Positions 33,501 to 44,173 of a DNA stretch of 64,000 bases are shown in pieces. Within the stretch, counting starts at the first letter, position 1, and each line of letters opens with the position of its first letter. This DNA comes from Achatina immaculata (Eukaryota > Mollusca > Gastropoda > Stylommatophora > Achatinidae), in the NCBI GenBank assembly GCA_009760885.1, contig CM019721.1, positions 22,329,490-22,393,489 of the forward strand. The letters run 5' to 3'. The notes under the pieces were generated by a model. The model was not told where the DNA came from. It did no database searches and was given only the letters and a program-made list of their open reading frames with translations. The translations under genes were made by a program, and so were the position numbers.

Positions 33501-34340
33501 CGCTGCTGGCAAGATTCGTCAGCTGCCGTGCGTGGAACGGTGCTCCTCCCAGCCAGTGAAGAAAGGTGCAAATGGGGTTGCCGCGGGGCACCACTGCGGA
33601 CAAGGTGGTAGAAAGGATAAAGCGAAGCAAACAGTCAAATCACGGCATTTCTGATCTGGAGGTCGGCCACGTCTTAATTGCACTCATGCACTCATATCGG
33701 GTGAAATGCCTGAACCGGCTTAACCCAGAGGTTAAGATACTGCTGGCGAGACTCTTCGGAAGCCACGCGTGGAGTGAAGCTCCTCCAGGTCAAGGAAGAA
33801 AATGCGGAAAAGAAATAAAAGTTGCTGTGCGGCACCGATGTGAAAAGGTGAAGGAAAGGATAAAGTGAAGTTTAATCGGTATGTCCAGTAGTATCGCTGC
33901 AAGAGCTACACATACCACGGCGCCTCTGCTCTAGAGGCCGGCCACGTCCGGAATACACCTACACTGATGAAATATGCCTAAACCGGCATACACCAGGGGT
34001 GAAACTTGAAGGCTAGGCATGTCATGCGATCTCCACTCTAGAGGTTGGTCACGCCTGATATACACCCACACTGATGAAATATGCCTAAACCGGCTCACAC
34101 CAGGGGTGAAACTTTAAGGCTACGCATGTCATGGTACCTCTGCTCTAGAGGTCGCTCACGTCCCAAATACGCCCATACTGGGATAATATGCCTAAATCGG
34201 CTCAACCCACGGATGGAAGTCACTAGTGGTGAGGATTCGTCCTCCTGGACAAAAGCTCCATTCTGGTCACAACTAGGAAGGGTAGCGGCCACGACCACAA
34301 AATACTGAAGTCGGAGACACTGGACCAGTGCAGTCTAGAT
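33501..34340 (+). repeat. Internal repeats of the (GAA)n-tailed element, 5' half
   Basis: Two ~240-280-bp units start at 33501 (CGCTGCTGGCAAGATTCGTC) and 33739 (CTGCTGGCGAGACTCTTCGG). Within and after them are ~108-bp subunits, each with a CTCTAGAGG-type motif, a CAC-TGATGAAATATGCCTAAA-type block and CCAGGGGTGAAACTT. The truncated copy at 29.3-30.1 kb begins exactly at the CTGCTRG start of the second unit. Confidence 0.75.
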
Positions 34341-34610
34341 AGGCAACAACCTCTCACACGGCGGGAATGTATGCGTATCCTAAATCACGCCGAGGTTTTC
34401 CGGTGAGAAAGTCTAACACTGGACTGGATGGGCAACCGCCTCTCACCCGGCGGCGATACACGGGTATCTCAAAACATGTCGAGGTTTTCCGGTGAGAAAG
34501 TCAAACTCTGGCCTGGATGGGCTACCACCTCTCACGCAGCGGGGATATACTTATATCCAAAACACGTCGAGCTTTTTCGGTGAGAAAGTCCAACTCTAGA
34601 CTAAACTGGT
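34340..34610 (+). repeat. ~88-bp internal repeats of the element, 3 copies
   Basis: Each unit contains CCTCTCACVCGGCGG or a variant, a CGAGGTTTTCCGGTGAGAAA-type segment and GTCCAACTCTGGACTGGATG or a variant. The copy at 29.3 kb has two units. No protein is encoded. Confidence 0.75.
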
Positions 34611-34822
34611 GCAATGAAAACCACGGTGTCACACAATTCCGCTTCTGAGACCCACCAAGAATATAGGCTCAAGCCCTGCGATACACTGAACCTCTTGTGG
34701 TCCTCTCGGGGATCTCGTGTGGTCCTACGGGGGACCACGGGACTTATCGAGGACCACAGGGGTAAATTCAGTAGGATCACATGGAGGTTTTGTTGGTAGA
34801 AACGAAGAAGAAGAAACAGATG

Positions 34823-35640
34823 ATGACATCAAACAGAAACATTCCTGAAATGTGTAACATCAGACAGAAAGAAATGACGAAATGTATGGCATCATCAAAA
34901 ATTAAGGACCACTGAAAAAATACTGAGAACTGTGAAATCAAATAGAGAAAATGCTGAATTCTGGCATAAAATAGGAAACAATGCTGAAGTATGTGACATC
35001 AGACAGAAATAAATGTTAAAAATTGTGATATCAAACAGAATAAAAAGCGCTGAAATGTGTGACATCATTACAAAATAATGAGCACTGAAAATAATTGCTG
35101 AGAACTGTGACATAAAAGATAAAAATGCTGAATTTTGATATCAAAGAGAAAAAAATGCTGAATTGCATGGCATCATCAAAACATAAAGATCACTGGAAAG
35201 AGTGCAGAGAACTATAACATCAAACAGAACAAAAATGCTGAAAAGTGTGACATCGTCAGAAGGTAAAAACACTGGAAAATGCTGAGAATTCTGAAATCAA
35301 AGAGCAAAAAGTGCTGAAATATGTGACACCAAACAAAAATAAATGCTGAAATGTGTGACGTCATACAGAAAAAAGTAATGAAATATGTAAAATCATTTTA
35401 AAAAATAATGAGCACTGAAAAAAACGCTGAGAACTTTGACATAGAACAGATAAAAAATGAAATGTGTGACGTAAGACAGAAAAAAAGTCTTAAAATGAGT
35501 GACATCAAACAGAAAAGGTGCTGAAATGTGTGAGATCAAACAGACAAAAAATGCTGAAATGTGGGACATCTAACAGAAAGAAATGCTGAAATGTATTACA
35601 TCAAACAGAAAATGTAGTTAGGTGGTTGACTCAAGAAGTA
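34823..35640. repeat. ~30-bp minisatellite, right part (about 26 copies)
   Basis: Continuation of the array at 32400-32797, with more diverged units and variants such as TGATATCAAAGAGAAAAAAA and CATCATCAAAACATAAAG. Confidence 0.88.
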
Positions 35641-35794
35641 ATGAAGTTGGTGGAACTGAAATTTAAAAAAAGAAAATGAAAGATAGCAGTTCCTAAGAGT
35701 AACAGCTTGTTTCAATTCTTTCCCCTGAATTTATATCACGCAAGGTTTGTATGGTATTTGTTCTGGTGGCTATATCAGTTAGGCGGACCCAGCC

Positions 35795-36388
35795 TGAATA
35801 GTCTCTGTAGCATATTTCCTAACACACTTCTCTGTATTGTAGCATATTTCCTAACACACTTCTCTGTACTGTAGCTTATTTCCTAACACACTTCTCTGTA
35901 CTGTAGCTTATTTCCTAACACACTTCTCTGTACTGTAGCATATTTCCTAACACACTTCTCTGTACTGTAGCATATTTCCTAACACACTTCTCTGTACTGT
36001 AGCATATTTCCTAACACACTTCTCTGTACTGTAGCATATTTCCTAACACACTTCTCTGTACTGTAGCATATTTCCTAACACACTTCTCTGTACTGTAGCA
36101 TATTTCCTAACACACTTCTCTGTACTGTAGTTTGTTTCCCGACACACACCTCTGTACTGTAGCTTGTTTCCCGACACACACCTCTGTACTGTAGTTTGTT
36201 TCCCGACACACACCTCTGTACTGTAGCTTGTTTCCTGACACACATCTCTGTACTGTAGCTTGTTTCCTGACACACATCTCTGTACTGCAGCTTGTTTCTT
36301 GACACACATCTGTGTACTGTAGCTTTTTCCTTGACATACATCTGTGTACTGTAGCTTGTTTCCTGACACACATCTCTGTACTGTAGTT
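35795..36388. repeat. 32-bp tandem repeat, about 18 copies
   Basis: The unit is CTGTACTGTAGCATATTTCC then TAACACACTTCT. The left half is nearly uniform and the right half shifts to a GCTTGTTTCCYGACACACAY variant. Reverse frames (for example ETSYSTEMCVRKQATVQRCV) arise because 3 units equal 96 bp without stops. Confidence 0.92.
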
Positions 36389-36389
36389 T

Positions 36390-37290
36390 ATAAGGGATGG
36401 CGACTGCAGCAAAACTGATTTAAATAATAAAGGTAGATAGAGGTGTGTAGTGTAGTTTTACAAAGTGGCAGAGGGAGTGAGTAAAGTGAGAAATAAACGA
36501 ATAGAAAATATGAGAATGTGTAAATAAAAAACATACAACATCCGATATTTCGGCGTGAGCCTTTTTCGAGGATTACATGCACAACGAGACAAAAACAAAT
36601 AAGTAAGCGAAGAACTTATCTTAATATGGCCTCCTCCAGAAGTAGGAAACAAATGCGTGTCCACTAAAAGATGCATAGGAACCATGCGGGGCAACACAAA
36701 CGATAAGCCGATGGAGCCATTCGTAAAGAACAGGTGGAGAGAGAGGAGGAAAACAGATGATAGAAGGAGAGGGCAAGGGCAATAGAAACATGATAGCCGG
36801 TAGAGGAGAAGGGGGAGGGGGAAGGGAAAAGGAGAAGCGGAGAGATAATGAATGAAGAACATAAACGCCTGCAGGGAGAAAATCTGAAACTGGTGAATAG
36901 GACAAGACTCAAACACCAATATGTTGCCAGAGAAGAAAAGAGTGTGGCGGTAGGAAGGATAGCTAGGAGAAAGAAAGTAGAGTAAAAAAATGGGGGAGTG
37001 GAACACTAAAGAAGTTACAGAAAGCTGAAGACATTGTTAATTCCAGCTGGGTGGAGACAGCCAGCCTGGAAAATAAGACGCTGTTCTAGGACCCTCCGAG
37101 ATCGCACATCAGCAGAACAAGAGCGGATCGCACTAACAGAAATGTCCTGTTTTCCCCTGTGGTTGCTAAGGCAAAAATGTTTAGCCACAAGTGTCCAGAC
37201 CCTCTTAGAAATATCATTAAGATGTTGGCAAAAACGATCTCCAAAGCGTAAACCGGTCTTCCCTATGCACTTCATACCACGTTTTCACAC
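36390..37290 (-). mobile_element. Penelope-like retroelement 3' end (copy 1): GIY-YIG plus 3' UTR
   Basis: The reverse frame 37275-37015 encodes the C-terminal part of a GIY-YIG endonuclease domain: MKCIGKTGLRFGDRFCQHLN, DISKRVWTLVAKHF, then EQRLIFQAGCLHPAGINN. This domain follows the RT in Penelope-like elements. Downstream is a pyrimidine-rich 3' UTR, then the conserved CCTCGAAAAAGGCTCACGCC / GAAATATCGGATG block at about 36575-36540 and an end at about 36391. RT and the first GIY-YIG strand are missing. The element is inserted at the right edge of the 32-bp array. Confidence 0.8.
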
Positions 37291-37750
37291 TTGTTTCTAA
37301 TAGGTTGTCTGTCTGTTGTTGTAGGAAAAATGTTAGAGTTTAGGTTGTAGTCTCTCTTTTTGTAAGGAAAATGGTAGAGTTTAGGTTTAGTCTGTCTCTT
37401 TGTAGGGAAAATGTTAGAGTTTAGGTAGTAGTCTGACTCCTTGTAAGGAAAATGTTAGAGTTTAGGTTGTAATCTGTCTCTTTGTAGGAAAAATGTTAGA
37501 GTTTAGGTTGTAATCTGTCTCTTTGTAGGAAAAATGTTAGAGTTAAGGTGTAGTCTATCTCTTTGTAGGAAAAATGTTAGAGTTTAGGTTGTAGTCTGTC
37601 TCTTTGTAGGAAAAATGTTAGAGTTTAGGTTGTAGTCTGTCTCTTTGTAGGAAAATTGTTAGTGTTTAGGTTGTAGTCTGCGTCTTTGTAAGGAAAATGT
37701 TAATGTTTAGGGTGTAGTCGGTGTCTTTGTAGGGAAAATGTTAGAGTGTG
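37290..37750. repeat. 41-bp tandem repeat, about 11 copies
   Basis: The unit is GTTAGAGTTTAGGTTGTAGT then CTGTCTCTTTGTAGGAAAAAT. It begins directly at the end of the Penelope fragment. Confidence 0.9.
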
Positions 37751-37769
37751 GGGAATTTAAACACCTCGT

Positions 37770-38195
37770 TTTAAATTTGCTTTCATCATCATCAGGAGGT
37801 GCCATGCCTGTGCACAGATCTTGTTCCTTGAGATTTTCCATCAGTTCAGTTTGTGGTTCAGTTTGTGGTTGGCTGTTTTTTTTTTTTGCTTTTGTTTTTG
37901 TGCCATCACGTTAGACTGTCCATGATGTTTTTATATTTTTTTCTCTTGGTCTTTACCGTTGTTATGATGTTTTCAAGCTCTCCTCTTCTCACTATATGTC
38001 CAGTGAATTAATGATGAGTGTCATTTTCTTCTGGATTTAATTAGGTTCCTTTTTATATTTGCCTTTCATATACATTCCCCGTTGGTCATCTGAGATGTCC
38101 ATGACACTCTTAACATTCCTTTAATAAGCCACATCTCTGTTTCCCTTAGAAACTCTTTATCCATGGCTCACATCTATAGAACATGATTAGTTCAG
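37770..38195 (-). mobile_element. RTE-like retrotransposon C-terminal relic (family G)
   Basis: Reverse-strand translation gives KEFLRETEMWLIKGMLRVSW then TSQMTNGE, with KANIKRNLIKSRRK and a basic EKKIKHHGQSN-like tail, all with stops. This is the 'EMWFIRRMLRIPWTxKxxNxE' region of RTE elements. At its N-terminal edge the preceding motif is expanded into the 46-bp array at 38160-38450. Confidence 0.6.
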
Positions 38196-38450
38196 TGTAG
38201 CATTTCAGAACTCTAACTTCCATAGAAAATGATTAGCTCAGTGTAGCATTTCAGAACTCTCACTTCTATAGAACATGACAGGCTCATTGTAGCATTTCAG
38301 AACTCTCACTTCCATAGAATATGACAGGCTCATTGTAGCATTTCATAACTCTCACTTCCATAGAATATGACAGGCTCATTGTAGCATTTCATAACTCTCA
38401 CTTCCATAGAATATGACAGGCTCAGTGTAGCATTTCAGAACTCTCTTTCT
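38160..38450. repeat. 46-bp repeat, 6 copies, derived from an RTE coding motif
   Basis: GTAGCATTTCAGAACTCT recurs every 46 bp (38197, 38243 and on). The reverse strand of one unit reads RVLKCYNEPVIFYGSE, the conserved 'RVLKCYIEPILLYGSE' segment of RTE C-termini (compare 46.3 kb). The period is not a multiple of 3, so the amplification was not under coding constraint. Confidence 0.85.
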
Positions 38451-38850
38451 GGTGATCAGTAATAGAGATGAATTGCACAGAATATTTTCTCATTTATTTG
38501 GAAGTTGTTTTGGTTTGGCATATTTCCATTCTTGATTTCAGAAGTGCACTTATAATCTGATGTTACTGAAGTGGCCATGCACATGTCTCAGAGTTGTTGC
38601 TTGTAGTTTAACACTGCATTATTTAGATGAGTTCTTCTTTCCTGATTTGACCATTGCCTGTTTTCTTGCTATTTAGGGTGAGTCCTTTCTTCTCATTTTC
38701 TTTTTACAAATGTATACTAATACATCTAAAAATGTTGTTCCATGTACGGCTTGTTCAAGTCTTAAAGGTTTATAGACGTACATTTCAAAGTGAACATTAA
38801 ACGCGAATATTTTAGAGACAAAATACAAAGTGAAGTTTGAACACTGGGCT
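38450..38850. other. Spacer, possibly further RTE relic
   Basis: Wording such as CCATTGCCTGTTTTCTTGCT resembles reverse-strand RTE N-terminal sequence but is too degraded to call. No gene. Confidence 0.35.
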
Positions 38851-39048
38851 GTACTAGACTGTGATAATAGCCCTGTACTAGACTGTGATAATAGCCCTGT
38901 ACTAGACTGTGATAATAGCCCTGTACTAGACTGTGATAATACCCCTGTACTAGACTGTGATACTACCCCTGTACTAGACTGTGATAATACCCCTGTACTA
39001 GACTGTGATAATACCCCTGTACTAGACTGTGATAATAGCCCTACTAGT
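38850..39048. repeat. 24-bp tandem repeat, about 8 copies
   Basis: The unit is CTGTACTAGACTGTGATAAT then AGCC or ACCC. It is nearly uniform. The forward frame VLDCDNSP repeats in register. Confidence 0.93.
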
Positions 39049-39660
39049 GTATTTTTATGGTGATGAAGATTCAGTGATAATCGTTGATTGAGATTTAAGA
39101 AAAAAGCTTATATAACATCCAATGAAATCTGAAGATCCTAAGAAAGGAAAATTACAGTGATGTAAATTTAAATAATATTTTCTTTTTTAAATGGCGCTAC
39201 AAAAAAACTCACCAACAATAAAAGTGTTACAGACATAAGAAAAAACCGTAGAGGCTATCATCATCATTTGTTAACGCAAGATTTAGAGCATGGAGAAAAC
39301 AAGAGCGCTCTCCGACAAATTTCTGTCCGGAATTGAAATCACGTGGCCACAACGTGTCACATTAAAGACAGAGGCGCTTTATACTAATAATTTATGCACT
39401 CTATGTTCCTCTTTTTTTTTTTGGCAACTTATTGCTTCCATTGTGTACTCATAAACCAAAACTGGATGGTAGGAACTTGCAGTACGCACTAACAAGTGTG
39501 CGCCTACAATAGTCGATGAGATGGAAAACATTGCCAACTTCTGGCATATTGCCTGTTTGTCATCTTTTTAATGGAACTCTGTTAGATCATTGTTTGAAGC
39601 CGTTAGATTTGTCCAAAAAGTATTTATATCTCTGAGGAAACTGGAACTGTTTTTATAGGA
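39048..39660. other. Spacer without recognised gene
   Basis: Unique AT-rich sequence; nothing recognised. Confidence 0.45.
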
Positions 39661-40225
39661 CTATGTCAAATACATGAGTTAAACTGTTATAGGACTTGTT
39701 AAACTTATATGTTAAACTGTTATAGAACTATGTTAAACATATGTGTTAAACTGTTATAGTAATGTATTAAACTGTTACGGAACTGTTATAGTGATATGTT
39801 AAACTGTTATAGGAATGTGTTAAACTGTTATAGAGATGTGTTAAACTGTTATAGGACTGTATTAAACTGTTAGAGATGTGTTAAACTCTTATAGAACAGA
39901 GTTAAACTGTTATAGAGATGTGTTAAACCGTTATATGACTGTTAAACTGTCATAGTAATGTGTTAAACTGTCGTAGATATGTGTTAAACTGTTATGTGTT
40001 AAACTGTTATATGACTGCTAAACTGTCATTGAAATGTGTTAAACTGTTATAGACATGTGTAAAAGTGTTGAAGGTCTGTGCAAAATTGTTATATGACAGC
40101 GTTAAACTGTTATATGACTGCACAATTGTTATAGGACTGTTATATTTTTGTTTCAAAAGGTTAGTGTTTTATGTGAAACTGTTATTTTTGTATGAAACTG
40201 TTAGTTTTCTGTGAAACGTGCTTAA
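39660..40225. repeat. Degenerate short tandem repeat (TGTTAAACTGTTATAG)
   Basis: TGTTAAACTGTTATAGRRAT-like units with irregular period (about 18-25 bp) over some 560 bp. Confidence 0.8.
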
Positions 40226-40344
40226 TTCTCTGCCCCGGATGTGTTAGTAATATGTTCAATGTTTTATAAGATTGTTAAATTTTTTATCAGATTATTAAAT
40301 GATTTATAAGATTGCTAACTTTTTTTCTAAAATTATTAAATGTC

Positions 40345-42782
40345 TTATTCATTAATTCATTCATTTGTATGTCCCTTATGGAACTTTGCCTCCCTAACAG
40401 CACTTCTGTAAGCCTCTCGGCTGTGAGCAAGATGGCCTGCTGCTGATGCATCCATTTGCAGATCATCAACGATGTCTTGCAGCCATCTTCACCTTGGCCT
40501 TCCTCTCTTTCTTTTTTCCATTATGTACCCTTCTAAGACGGTCTTCTCTAAATTATCATGACGTTTAATGTGTCTAAAATATTTAAGTTTTCTCTCTTTA
40601 ATCCTCTTTACTAGCCAGCCTTCTTCAATATTAAGTTCTTGTAGTATGGATATATGTATTCTTTTTCGTGTCCATGATATTTGAATATTAAAGTTAGATA
40701 CAGGTGCATGGTGTAGTTTTACAAAGTGGCAGAGAGAGTGAGTAAAGTGAGGAAAAAAACGAATAGAAAGTATGATAATGTATAAATGAAAAACATCAAC
40801 ATCCGATATTTCGGCGTGAGCCTTTTTCGAGGATTACATTTACGAGACAAAAACAAATAACTAAACGAAGAACGTATCTTAATATGAACTCCTCCAAAAG
40901 CAGGAAACAGAAATGCATGTCGATTAGAAGATGCACAGAGACCACTCGGGCAACACAAAAAATACGCCGATAGAGCAAATCGTAAAGAAGAGGTGGAGAG
41001 AGAGCAGGAAAACAAGTGGTAGAAAAGGGTGGGGGGGGGGGGGAAGGCAATAGAAATATGATAGCCGCTAGAGGAGAAGGTGTCGGGGGGGGGAGGAGGG
41101 AAAGTGAAGAGATAATGAGTGAAGAACATAAACACCTGCAGGGAGAAAATGTGAAACTGGTGAATAGGACAAGACCCTATAAACACCAATATGTTGCCAG
41201 GGAAGAAAAGAGGGTGGCGGTAGGGAGGGGGAGCTAGGAGAAACAAAGTAGAGTAAAAATAAAACGGGGGGGGGGGGTGGAAAACTAAAGAAGTTACAGA
41301 AAGCTGAAGACATTGTTAATTCCAGCTGAGTGGAGACAGCCGGCCTGGAAAATAAGGCACTGTTCTAGGACCCTCCGAGATCGTAAATCAGCAGAACAAG
41401 AGCGGATCGCACTAACAGAAATGTCCTGTTTTCCCCTGTGGTCGCTAAGGAAAAATGTTTAGCTACAGGTGTCCAGGCCCTCTTAGAAATATCATTGAGA
41501 TGCTGGCGAAATCGATCTCCTAAGCGTAAACCAGTCTCCCCTATGTACTTCATACCACAACGTTTGCACATGATAGCATAAATAACATTGCGTGAAGTAC
41601 AGGGAAAACCTCCTGAACAGTTCATAGGGGAGACTGTTTTATGCTTAGGAGATTGATTTCTCCAGAATCTTAATGATATTTATAAGAGGGTCTGGACACA
41701 TGTGGCTACACATTTTGCCTTAGCAACCACAGGGGAAAATAGGACATTTCTGTTAGTGCGATCCGCTCTTGTTCTGCTGATGTGCGATCTCGGAGGGTCC
41801 TAGAACAGCGTCTTATTTTCCAGGCTGGCTGTCTCCACCCAGCTGGAATTAACAATGTCTTCAGCTTTCTGTAACTTTTTTAGTTTTCCACTCCCCCCTT
41901 TTTTTCTTCTCTACTTTCTTTCTCCTAGCTACCCTACCGCCACCCTCTTTTCTTCTCTGGCAACACATTGGTATTTATAGGGTCTTGTCCTATTCACCAG
42001 TTTCACATTTGCTCCCTGCAAGTGTTTATGTTCTTCACTCATTATCTCTTCACTTCCCCTCCTCCCCCTCCCCCGACACCTTCTCCTCTAGCGGCTATCA
42101 TGTTTCTATTGCCTTTCCCCCCACCCCTTTCTACAACTTGTTTTCCTGCTCTCTCTCTCTCTCCACCTCTTCTTTATGATTGGCTCTATCGGCGTATCGT
42201 TTGTGTGGCCCGAGTGGTCTCTGTGCATCTTCTAATCAACACGCATTTCGTTTTCCTACTTCTAGAGGAGGCCATATTAAGAAATTCTTTATTTAGTTAT
42301 TTGTTTTTGTCTGGTTGTGCATGTAGTCCTCGAAAAAGGTTCACGCCGAAATATCGGATGCTGCATATTTTTCATTTATACATTCTCATACTTTCTATTC
42401 GTTTTTTTCTCACTTTGCTCACTCCCTTTGCCACTTTGTAAAACTACACCATACACCTCTATCTAACGTTATTATTTAAACCAGTTTTACTGCAGCCGCC
42501 ATCCCTTTTATCTGTCATGATATTTGAAGAGATCTTCTTTAGCATTTACATTCAAAGGCATGTATGTGTTTCTCAGCTGTTTTATTAAGTGTCCAGGTCT
42601 CACAGGCATATGTTGCGATGGGAAAGATCCATGGCCTTAAAAATCTTATTTTTGTAGTTCTGTCTGTTCCTTTCCACAGATTCCATAGTTGTTTTACTTT
42701 CTGAAGAGCGATAGATGTCCTCCTTTTAATTTCCCTCATTGTTTCTCCATTATTAGTTATTAGTGATCCAGGATATTCTTCC
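40345..42782 (-). mobile_element. RTE-like retrotransposon 3' part (family A, copy 3), split by a Penelope insertion
   Basis: The reverse strand has the RTE-A C-terminal tail at 40685-40345 with a GAAT-type tail at the left end. The upstream part is at 42782-42516 (LITNNGETMREIKRRTSIAL, KQLWNLWKGTD, WIFPIATYACETW, KTAEKH). The two halves are separated by the compound Penelope insertion at 40686-42515. A 13-bp repeat CATGATATTTGAA marks both sides. Truncated 5', inactive. Confidence 0.85.
40686..42515. mobile_element. Penelope-like element (copy 2), inverted compound with outward-facing 3' ends
   Basis: Two partial copies lie head to head: reverse strand 41640-40686 and forward strand 41640-42515. 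The reverse half encodes a GIY-YIG segment at 41625-41365: NCSGGFPCTSRNVIYAIMCK, RCGMKYIGETGLRLGDRF, RQHLNDISKRAWTPVAKHF. The forward half repeats the end of that domain (degraded), then a 3' UTR ending CTCGAAAAAGGTTCACGCCG. Both outer ends carry the same terminal sequence. CATGATATTTGAA at 40673-40685 and 42516-42528 is a 13-bp target duplication. Inverted and tandem partial copies are known for Penelope elements. Confidence 0.85.
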
Positions 42783-42784
42783 AA

Positions 42785-42890
42785 GCTTCCTCTGACGTTT
42801 TAGGTATTTGAGAAAACATTTCTTGACCTTTCTCTGAAGATTTAAGTATTTAAGAAAACATTCCTTGACCTCTCTCTGAAGTTTTAGGTA
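42785..42890. repeat. Short ~41-bp repeat (left fragment of the 43.15-kb array)
   Basis: Two to three units with GAAGTTTTAGGTATTTGAGA and AAACATTTCTTGACC wording, also found at 43150-43410. The SINE-like sequence lies between. Confidence 0.7.
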
Positions 42891-43165
42891 AGGTAAAGGT
42901 AAAAAGTAAAATTCCCATTTCCTTATCACTAAGGCATAATGGGGATACCGTGTTAGGTCCGTATTTTCCATTACCTTCGGAACATGAAACTGTGATGTGG
43001 TCAGTATCACGGCTGGCCACATTTACCTTTCCAGATTTCTCTGGTACCCATTTTTACAGGCTGTGTCGACCCCAAGGTTTTTTGGTGTGTACCAGAAGAA
43101 ATTCCAGTGCTGGGACCGAACCCGGTACCACCGGATTAGTAAACCGAGTTTAAGATAGCTGAGAA
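42890..43165 (-). mobile_element. Candidate tRNA-related SINE
   Basis: Reading the reverse strand, the 5' part contains CCGGTGGTACCGGGTTCGGT followed by CCCAGC, an arrangement like a tRNA T-arm/Pol III B box. A ~200-bp body includes TGTGGCCAGCCGTGATACTG and TATCCCCATTATGCCTTAGT, and it ends in TTTACCTTTACCTTACC-type repeats. It is inserted in a ~41-bp array. The A box is not convincing, so promoter function is uncertain. Confidence 0.55.
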
Positions 43166-43415
43166 AAAGATTCTTTTTTCTTGAACTGTCTCTGATGTTT
43201 TACGTATCTGAGAAAGATTTCTTGACCTGTCTCTGATGTTTTAAGTATCTGAGAAAGATTTCTTGACCTGTCTCTGATGTTTTAAGTATCTGAGAAAGAT
43301 TTCTTGACCTTTCTTTGAAGTTTTAGCTATATGAGAAATATTTCTTGGCCTTTCTGTAAAGTTGAGGTATGTGAGAAAAAATTCCTGACCTTTGTGTAAA
43401 GCTGTTGAGGTGGGT
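43150..43415. repeat. 41-bp tandem repeat, about 6 copies
   Basis: The unit is about TGTCTCTGATGTTTTAAGTA then TCTGAGAAAGATTTCTTGACC. Confidence 0.9.
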
Positions 43416-43608
43416 TGCTAGGCTTAAAGGGAAGAAAATAACAATACAGAGGCTATATCAATAGCCCGTGTGCTATACAATTGGTTACCAAACTAAGGTT
43501 CGTGTCCTTCACAAGTTTCAGAAAAACTCGGCTATACAAACTGAGGTCTGTGACCTTCACAAGTTTCAGAAAAACTCGGCTATACAAACTTAGGTCTGTG
43601 ACCTTCAC

Positions 43609-44097
43609 ATTCATTCATTCCTTTGCATGTCCCTTGCGGAACTTTGCCTCCCAAACAGCACTCCTGTAGGCCTCTCGGTTGTGAGCAAGATGGCCTGCTG
43701 CTGCTGCATCCATTTCCAGATCATCAACGATGTCTTGCAGCCATCTTCGTTTCGGTCTTCCTCGTTTTCTTTTTCCCATTATGTATCCTTCCAATACGGT
43801 CTTCTCTAAATTATCATGACGTTTAATGTGGAAAAAATATTTAAGTTTTCTCTCTTTAATCCTCTTTACTAGCCAGCCTTCTTCAATATTAAGCTCTTGT
43901 AGTATAGATATATTTGTTCTTTTTTGTGTCCACGATATCTGGAGAACTCTTCTATAGCATTTACATTCAAAGGCATTTATGTGCTTCTCAGCTGTTTTGT
44001 TAAGTGTCCAGGTCTCACAGGCATATGTTGCGATAGGAAAGATGCATGCCCTTAAAAATCTTATTTTTGTGGTTCTGTCTGCTCCTCTCCACAGATT
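43609..44097 (-). mobile_element. RTE-like retrotransposon 3' end (family A, copy 4)
   Basis: An open reverse frame holds CIFPIATYACETWTLNKTAE, KCYRRVLQISWTQKRTNI, LNIEEGWLVKRIKERKLKY, GKRKRGRPKRRWLQ and DAAAAGHLAHNREAYRSAV, then the GAAT tail (ATTCATTCATTC on the given strand). CTTCAC at both edges (43603-43608 and 44098-44103) is a short candidate target duplication. 5'-truncated within the RT C-terminus. Confidence 0.88.
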
Positions 44098-44173
44098 CTT
44101 CACAAGTTTCAGAAAAAATGAGCTGTACAAGTACAAACTGAAGTCTGCGACCCTCGTGAATTTGAGAAACACT

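Larger units (their letters stand above)
32798..34822 (+). mobile_element. Retroposed chimera: pre-rRNA 5' end + (GAA)n-tailed element
   Basis: A 2,025-bp insertion splits the ~30-bp array. ATGACATCA lies at both edges (32789-32797 and 34823-34831), a possible 9-bp target duplication, though the array unit itself contains GTGACATCA. From 5' to 3' there is a GC-rich leader (32798-33279), the first ~221 nt of 18S rRNA (33280-33500), repeat-structured non-coding element sequence (33501-34800), and a GAAGAAGAAGAA tail. The body matches the nested element at 29.3-30.1 kb in reverse orientation. The layout suggests reverse transcription of an RNA starting at or near the Pol I start site. Confidence 0.8.

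Noticed and set aside
36391..42515. Hammerhead ribozyme in the Penelope termini
   Set aside because: Such motifs are reported for some Penelope elements, but I could not find the CTGATGA / GAAA core in a suitable arrangement in these ends. A covariance-model search would be decisive.
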